From: Anaerolineae bacterium
GTDB lineage: Bacteria > Chloroflexota > Anaerolineae > UBA4142
Assembly (NCBI GenBank): GCA_026417715.1
Contig: JAOACU010000103.1
Location: forward strand, 1-9,229
Direction: 5' to 3'
DNA: 9,229 bases
How positions within the stretch are numbered: the first letter of the stretch is position 1; every line of letters begins with the position of its first letter. This document shows positions 5,659-9,229 of this stretch, piece after piece. A program made the position numbers and the translations under genes. A model generated the notes under the pieces. The model had not been told where the DNA came from. It made no database searches and saw nothing but the letters and a program-made list of their open reading frames with translations.

Positions 5659-7421
5659 ACATCGAGCGTACACAGGATATTGGTGTTGTTGGAAGTCCCT
5701 CTACTAACACCGAATTGACCGTGGACTTGTTACAAGAAGCCGCTGAAGAACGTGTAGTTGGCGCTCTGGTAGGCTTTGAGGCGACACAAAACGGTAATGC
5801 AGTGATTTCAGTCGGGCAAATTGTTAGCGTCGAATTGCGAAATCGCTGGCACGAGGATTCTGTTTTTCGTAATCTTATCAAACGTACTGGCGAGATTCCT
5901 CCCATCACTAATCGTCAGGACACTCGTACTGCTGCCCTTGTCGTTGGCGCGACATTTACGCGTACAGCAAAAGGCTATGACCCCGATGTGCTAGGTATGG
6001 TTCCTCCCACAGGTACCCGAATTTCACGTCTGAATCAATCTACGCTTGACACCTTGCTCTCCGTCTACTCCAATGAGATTTTTTACCTGGGACGTGCTTA
6101 CGCCAACGACGTTTTCTATCCTATGTGGTTTAAGCACTTTGGAAGTGGTGCGGGAGGAGCAGGAGAAGCATACCACCTAGGCATTTTCGGCAAGACAGGT
6201 TCTGGCAAATCAGGTTTGGCTAAGATGATTCTGGTGGGATATGCAAGACATTCTCAAATGGGTATTCTGGTAATTGATCCTCAAGGAGAATTTTCCTTGG
6301 AGATGCAAGGAATAAGAGTCGGGCAACAAGGACTGGCTCTGGATAGAGTCTTGAAAGGACAAGGTCGTCAGATCAATCGTTACACTATCGAGGATATTCA
6401 ACTCGACGAGTGGGAGTTATTCGAGGAGTTGTTAGTATCCTTACGGTTCACCGAACAATTGGGTATTCCTGCTGCTTCCGTAGACAATTCTAGGCGTGCG
6501 GCTGAAGTAATCCGTAACGCGCTTGAGAGAGAACCCAATACAAGGCTAGACACTCTTGAAAACGAAGCAAGTCTGCAGGTTGCACTAATGGCAGTGTCTC
6601 AGCAGAAGAATGCTGAATATATCTACGCAACTGCATCGCGCGCACAACAGTTACAGCAACGTATCCGACAAATACAAGCGAATCGTAATGAGTTGGATAC
6701 ACTGTTACGACAACATTGGTTACCCTTGACAGGTTTATTCGCTCGAAGGCAAGGTCGAAGAGAAATGTATGGAATCATAGATGACTTGATGCGCCCATTA
6801 CAGTCTGGTCAGAGACGCCCAATCGTGGTGATTGATATCTCTCAACGTGGTAATCAGCGCTTTTGGACTGAAGAGTTACAAAGAAGAATTCTATTACGGT
6901 TGCTTAACACACTGATCGTTCGTTCCACCCGGACACTTGCAAGTCAAACTAGTGCAAACGTACTGGTTATACTCGATGAAGCACATCGGTATGCACCCAG
7001 CGGAATATTAGAGTCTGGTTCACAGGCAAGTCTTCTGAGAACGCAACTGAGAACCGCAGTTAGAGAAACAAGAAAATATGGTGTTGGTTGGTGCTTTGTC
7101 AGTCAGACGTTAGGAGGATTGGACAATGAAATCATTCAGCAGTTGCGCATTCTGTTTTTCGGCTTCGGTCTTGCTCTAGGTTCCGAGTTTGATAAGTTGA
7201 AAGACTTTGTAGGCGGGGATAAACGGGCTATGGAATTGTATCAGTCTTTCCGTGATCCACAGAGTTTTCCCAGACGTGATTTGCAAGAGTTTCTATTCAT
7301 GGCTGTTGGACCCGTTTCACCGCTAGCGTTCAGTGGTCGTCCTATTTTCTTTACTGTCTTTACGGATCCTCAAGTGTTCTTACAAGCAAATAAGATTCAA
7401 ATCCAAGATAAACTGTTGTAA
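5655..7421 (+). CDS. herA: HerA-family hexameric DNA translocase/helicase ATPase
   Basis: This 588-residue protein has the HerA/FtsK-fold order. An N-terminal HAS-barrel-like region (about 33-105, beginning ERVVGALVGFEA) is followed by Walker A GKTGSGKS (179-186) and the HerA signature strand ILVIDPQGEF (204-213). A helical insertion (about 250-360, coiled-coil-like at 328-350) precedes Walker B NVLVILDEAH (435-444; Asp441, Glu442). The arginine-finger region TAVRETRKYGVG (467-478) and the sensor SQT (483-485) follow. HerA forms a ring that pumps duplex DNA and activates NurA. Here nurA is fused translationally by a 4-bp ATGA overlap. No Mre11 or Rad50 gene is beside it, unlike many archaeal herA-nurA operons, which points to a dedicated role such as defence rather than general end resection. 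No transcription terminator is seen after the stop. AT-rich codon choice matches the two upstream genes. Confidence 0.92.
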   Translation: MNIERTQDIGVVGSPSTNTELTVDLLQEAAEERVVGALVGFEATQNGNAVISVGQIVSVELRNRWHEDSVFRNLIKRTGEIPPITNRQDTRTAALVVGATFTRTAKGYDPDVLGMVPPTGTRISRLNQSTLDTLLSVYSNEIFYLGRAYANDVFYPMWFKHFGSGAGGAGEAYHLGIFGKTGSGKSGLAKMILVGYARHSQMGILVIDPQGEFSLEMQGIRVGQQGLALDRVLKGQGRQINRYTIEDIQLDEWELFEELLVSLRFTEQLGIPAASVDNSRRAAEVIRNALEREPNTRLDTLENEASLQVALMAVSQQKNAEYIYATASRAQQLQQRIRQIQANRNELDTLLRQHWLPLTGLFARRQGRREMYGIIDDLMRPLQSGQRRPIVVIDISQRGNQRFWTEELQRRILLRLLNTLIVRSTRTLASQTSANVLVILDEAHRYAPSGILESGSQASLLRTQLRTAVRETRKYGVGWCFVSQTLGGLDNEIIQQLRILFFGFGLALGSEFDKLKDFVGGDKRAMELYQSFRDPQSFPRRDLQEFLFMAVGPVSPLAFSGRPIFFTVFTDPQVFLQANKIQIQDKLL

Positions 7422-7456
7422 GGCAACATCGAATAAATATTTTCTTGCTCTTGTGG

Positions 7457-7508
7457 ACTGTTCAACTGCCCTACTGCCCAACTGTCTCACTGTCCCACTG
7501 GAGAACTC
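7457..7508. repeat. 8-bp-period tandem repeat running into the upp ribosome binding site
   Basis: The core ACTG recurs exactly every 8 bp at 7457, 7465, 7473, 7481, 7489 and 7497, with a seventh register ACTC at 7505. The four linker bases are mostly pyrimidine (for example CCCT, CCCA, TCTC, TCCC). The repeat fills most of the 88-bp gap between herA and upp. Its last full unit merges with the GGAG at 7500-7503, which is 6 nt before the upp ATG. Confidence 0.88.
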
Positions 7509-7509
7509 T

Positions 7510-8136
7510 ATGTCCAAACTCCACGTCTCCAATCATCCCTTGGTGCTCCACAAACTCACCTTGTTGCGCGACGTGAATACCGAGCCGAAAAAATTTCGTG
7601 AACTGATTCGCGAGATCTCGATGCTACTCGCGTACGAAGCCACTGCTGATTTGGCACTCGAAGAAAAATCGGTGACCACGCCGCTCGCGCAGACCAAAGG
7701 TTATGCTTTGAAAGATGTCATTGGCTTGATTCCGGTGTTGCGCGCCGGCCTGGGAATGGTCGAAGGTTTTTGGGAGATGATGCCTGCCGCCGAAGTGTGG
7801 CACATCGGTTTGTATCGCGATCACAAGACGTTCGAGCCGATTCGCTACTATAGCAAACTCCCCGTTGCGCCGACTGTCCAAGTGTGCGTAATCCTCGACC
7901 CGATGCTCGCGACGGGTGGCACGGCGGTCGAAGCCGTGAATATGCTCAAAAAATGGGGCGCGCAAAAAATCAAGTATGTGGGACTCATCGGCGCGCCCGA
8001 AGGCATCAAACGCTTGCAAGACGCGCATCCTGACGTGGACATTTATCTCGCCGCCGTTGACGATCATCTAGACGAACACGCCTACATTGTGCCGGGCTTG
8101 GGAGACGCAGGAGACCGGCAGTTTGGTACCGGCTGA
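7510..8136 (+). CDS. upp: Uracil phosphoribosyltransferase
   Basis: This 208-residue protein has the same length as the E. coli enzyme. It makes UMP from uracil and PRPP in pyrimidine salvage, in the cytoplasm. The start MSKLHVSNHPLVLHKLTLLRD is typical of the family and is preceded by GGAG 6 nt upstream. An upstream in-frame extension (to 7333) would overlap herA and is rejected. Visible motifs are IPVLRAGLGMVEG (74-86), the PRPP-binding loop LDPMLATGGTA (129-139) and the uracil-binding C-terminus YIVPGLGDAGDRQFGT (192-207). All key residues look intact. Codon use returns to the GC-rich host style after the AT-richer cassette. The gene lies 45 bp before the peptide transporter ATPase and may be co-transcribed with it, although a tandem repeat lies between. 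Confidence 0.97.
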   Translation: MSKLHVSNHPLVLHKLTLLRDVNTEPKKFRELIREISMLLAYEATADLALEEKSVTTPLAQTKGYALKDVIGLIPVLRAGLGMVEGFWEMMPAAEVWHIGLYRDHKTFEPIRYYSKLPVAPTVQVCVILDPMLATGGTAVEAVNMLKKWGAQKIKYVGLIGAPEGIKRLQDAHPDVDIYLAAVDDHLDEHAYIVPGLGDAGDRQFGTG

Positions 8137-8140
8137 AGCA

Positions 8141-8168
8141 CAGTGTTCAGTATTCAGTGTTCAGTGCT
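8141..8168. repeat. Four 7-bp tandem units abutting the next ribosome binding site
   Basis: CAGTGTT, CAGTATT, CAGTGTT and CAGTGCT lie head to tail and stop exactly where AAGGAG (8169-8174) begins. The repeat occupies most of the gap between upp and the ABC transporter gene. Confidence 0.9.
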
Positions 8169-8174
8169 AAGGAG
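8169..8174 (+). promoter_or_regulatory. Ribosome binding site fixing the start of the ABC ATPase
   Basis: AAGGAG is 7 nt before ATG 8182. It rules out the longer reading from GTG 8143, whose extra 13 codons would be encoded by the tandem repeat and this site. Confidence 0.85.
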
Positions 8175-8181
8175 TTTACCA

Positions 8182-9165
8182 ATGACTGATACCAAACAAC
8201 CTCTCGTCCAAGTCAAGGGTCTGAAAAAGTATTTTCCGGTCACACAAGGCATCATTCTCCAACGCAAAGTCGCCGACGTAAAAGCCGTAGATGGATTGGA
8301 TTTTGAAATTCGTCGCGGTGAAACATTGGGCTTGGTGGGTGAATCGGGATGCGGCAAGTCCACGACGGGTCGCGCAATTTTGCAGTTGTATCGCCCTACC
8401 GCCGGCGATGTGTTCTTTCAAGGCAAGAACCTTTGCAAGTTGCAAGGCGAAGAACTCCGCAAGATGCGGCGGCATATGCAGATGATTTTCCAAGACCCGT
8501 ACGCATCGTTGAATCCACGTATGACAGTCGGCGACATTATCGGCGAGCCGCTCGAAGTGCACAACATCGCCAAAGGCAAAGAGAAAAAAGAGCGCGTGCA
8601 AGAATTGTTGCAAATCGTCGGGTTGAACCCGTACTTTGTCAATCGCTATCCGCACGAATTTTCGGGTGGACAACGCCAACGCATCGGTGTTGCGCGCGCG
8701 CTTGCCGTCAATCCCGACTTTATCGTTTGCGATGAGCCAATCAGCGCGCTCGATGTTTCGATTCAAGCGCAAATCATCAACCTGCTCGAAGAGTTGCAGG
8801 AAAAATTCCACCTCACCTATCTCTTCATCGCGCACGACCTATCAGTAGTGCGACACATTTCGGATCGCGTCGCCGTGATGTATCTCGGCAAGATCGTCGA
8901 ACTCACCGATCGCAACTCGCTCTACAACAACCCGTTGCATCCGTACACCAAAGCGTTGCTGTCTGCCGTGCCGATTCCCGACCCAGTCGTCGAAGAAAAG
9001 CGCGAACGCATCATCCTCGTCGGTGATGTGCCTTCACCGTTGCGTCCACCGCCCGGTTGTCGCTTCCACACCCGTTGCCCGATTGTGATGGATGTTTGCA
9101 AAAAGGAAGACCCTGCTTTCCGCGATGTCGGCGGCGATCACTGGGTTGCGTGTCATGCGGTGTAG
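8182..9165 (+). CDS. oppF: Peptide ABC transporter ATP-binding protein (OppF/DppF family)
   Basis: This 327-residue protein has the usual length for OppF/DppF. It is one of the two ATPases that power import of di- or oligopeptides (or other substrates of this family, such as nickel) from the cytoplasmic face. Motifs in order are Walker A GESGCGKST (53-61), Q-loop FQDPYASLNPR (103-113; Gln104), signature SGGQRQR (161-167), Walker B IVCDEP (181-186) and switch His218 in AHDLSVVRH. The C-terminal oligo/dipeptide-transporter extension after about 245 holds HPYTKALLSAVP and four cysteines (293, 299, 306, 324) in the GCRFHTRCP ... C ... C pattern, which in some relatives bind an iron-sulfur cluster. 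It contains EPISALDVSIQAQ, typical of the family. The permease, binding-protein and OppD-type genes are not in the window, so the substrate is unknown. OppF is favoured over DppF only by general similarity. Confidence 0.93.
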   Translation: MTDTKQPLVQVKGLKKYFPVTQGIILQRKVADVKAVDGLDFEIRRGETLGLVGESGCGKSTTGRAILQLYRPTAGDVFFQGKNLCKLQGEELRKMRRHMQMIFQDPYASLNPRMTVGDIIGEPLEVHNIAKGKEKKERVQELLQIVGLNPYFVNRYPHEFSGGQRQRIGVARALAVNPDFIVCDEPISALDVSIQAQIINLLEELQEKFHLTYLFIAHDLSVVRHISDRVAVMYLGKIVELTDRNSLYNNPLHPYTKALLSAVPIPDPVVEEKRERIILVGDVPSPLRPPPGCRFHTRCPIVMDVCKKEDPAFRDVGGDHWVACHAV

Positions 9166-9168
9166 AGG

Positions 9169-9229
9169 TTTTAGAGATTAGAGATTAGTGATTAGTAATT
9201 GGCAATCTCGAATCTCCAATCTCCAATCT
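9169..9229. repeat. 7-bp-period tandem repeat with inverted halves after the ABC ATPase
   Basis: In one unbroken 7-bp register come GATTAGA (9176), GATTAGT (9183), GATTAGT (9190), AATTGGC (9197), AATCTCG (9204), AATCTCC (9211), AATCTCC (9218) and a partial unit at the window edge. The left half resembles the reverse complement of the right half: 9174-9186 can pair with 9204-9216 at 12 of 13 positions around a 17-nt loop. The units match those at 437-477 (TAATCAC/TAATCTC) on the opposite strand. No T-run follows within the window. Confidence 0.88.

Noticed and set aside
3371..7421. A standard Druantia system
   Set aside because: No DruB, DruC or DruD, and no large DruE helicase, is present; the ATPase is HerA-type and a NurA nuclease is included.
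7422..7456. Promoter for upp in the AT-rich stretch after herA
   Set aside because: An AAATATTT palindrome is present, but no convincing pair of -35 and -10 elements with proper spacing could be found.
7333..7509. N-terminal extension of Upp into herA and the repeat
   Set aside because: The family starts at MSKLHVSNHP. GGAG precedes 7510, and the extension would be encoded by herA and tandem repeat.
8109..8136. ACCGGC repeats at the end of upp as a terminator hairpin
   Set aside because: The possible stem is only 4 bp (CCGG is self-complementary), no T-run follows, and the bases encode the conserved Upp C-terminus.
8143..8181. GTG-started extension of the ABC ATPase
   Set aside because: The extra codons are tandem repeat and ribosome binding site; AAGGAG points to ATG 8182.

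Overview
The window looks like a chromosomal stretch from an uncultured bacterium, plausibly a Chloroflexi (Anaerolineae-like) lineage. This placement is an inference. It rests on the codon style of the housekeeping genes (CGC/CGT/GCG rich, spot-counted lines about 57-60% GC), a TTG-started gyrase gene, a UPF0175 gene, and 7-8 bp short tandem repeats in the intergenic gaps. All genes are on the plus strand. Coding density is high, and no gap exceeds 140 bp.

Layout: (1) positions 1-407 hold the 3' end of a class I SAM-dependent methyltransferase. It runs into a short-period tandem repeat (386-477). (2) A sigma70-like promoter (about 482-511) drives a UPF0175 small protein (543-809). A 25-codon ORF follows with a GTGA overlap and may be the relic of a lost toxin partner. 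Three bases after it begins gyrA (887-3358), a type IIA topoisomerase A subunit with six C-terminal blades, a Gln at the position of E. coli GyrA Ser83, and a degenerate GyrA box.

(3) From 3371 to 7421 the base composition and codon choice change (more AT, with ATA, AGA and TTA codons). Here sits a compact three-gene operon with overlapping ends: a DruA-like DUF4338 protein, a NurA-family nuclease and a HerA-family hexameric DNA translocase. HerA and NurA are known partners in DNA end processing, and HerA also works with various effectors in anti-phage systems. DUF4338 is the DruA domain of the Druantia anti-phage system. The combination DruA-like + NurA + HerA, without DruE or Mre11/Rad50, is the best candidate in this window for an undescribed defence system.

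(4) After the cassette the sequence returns to host-like composition with upp (uracil phosphoribosyltransferase, 7510-8136) and an OppF/DppF-type peptide ABC transporter ATPase (8182-9165). Each is preceded by its own tandem repeat, which ends at or in the ribosome binding site. A fourth repeat with inverted halves (9169-9229) closes the window.

Four separate intergenic repeats share a 7 or 8 bp period but differ in sequence. They are the second notable feature, and resemble in kind the heptanucleotide STRR repeats known from cyanobacteria.
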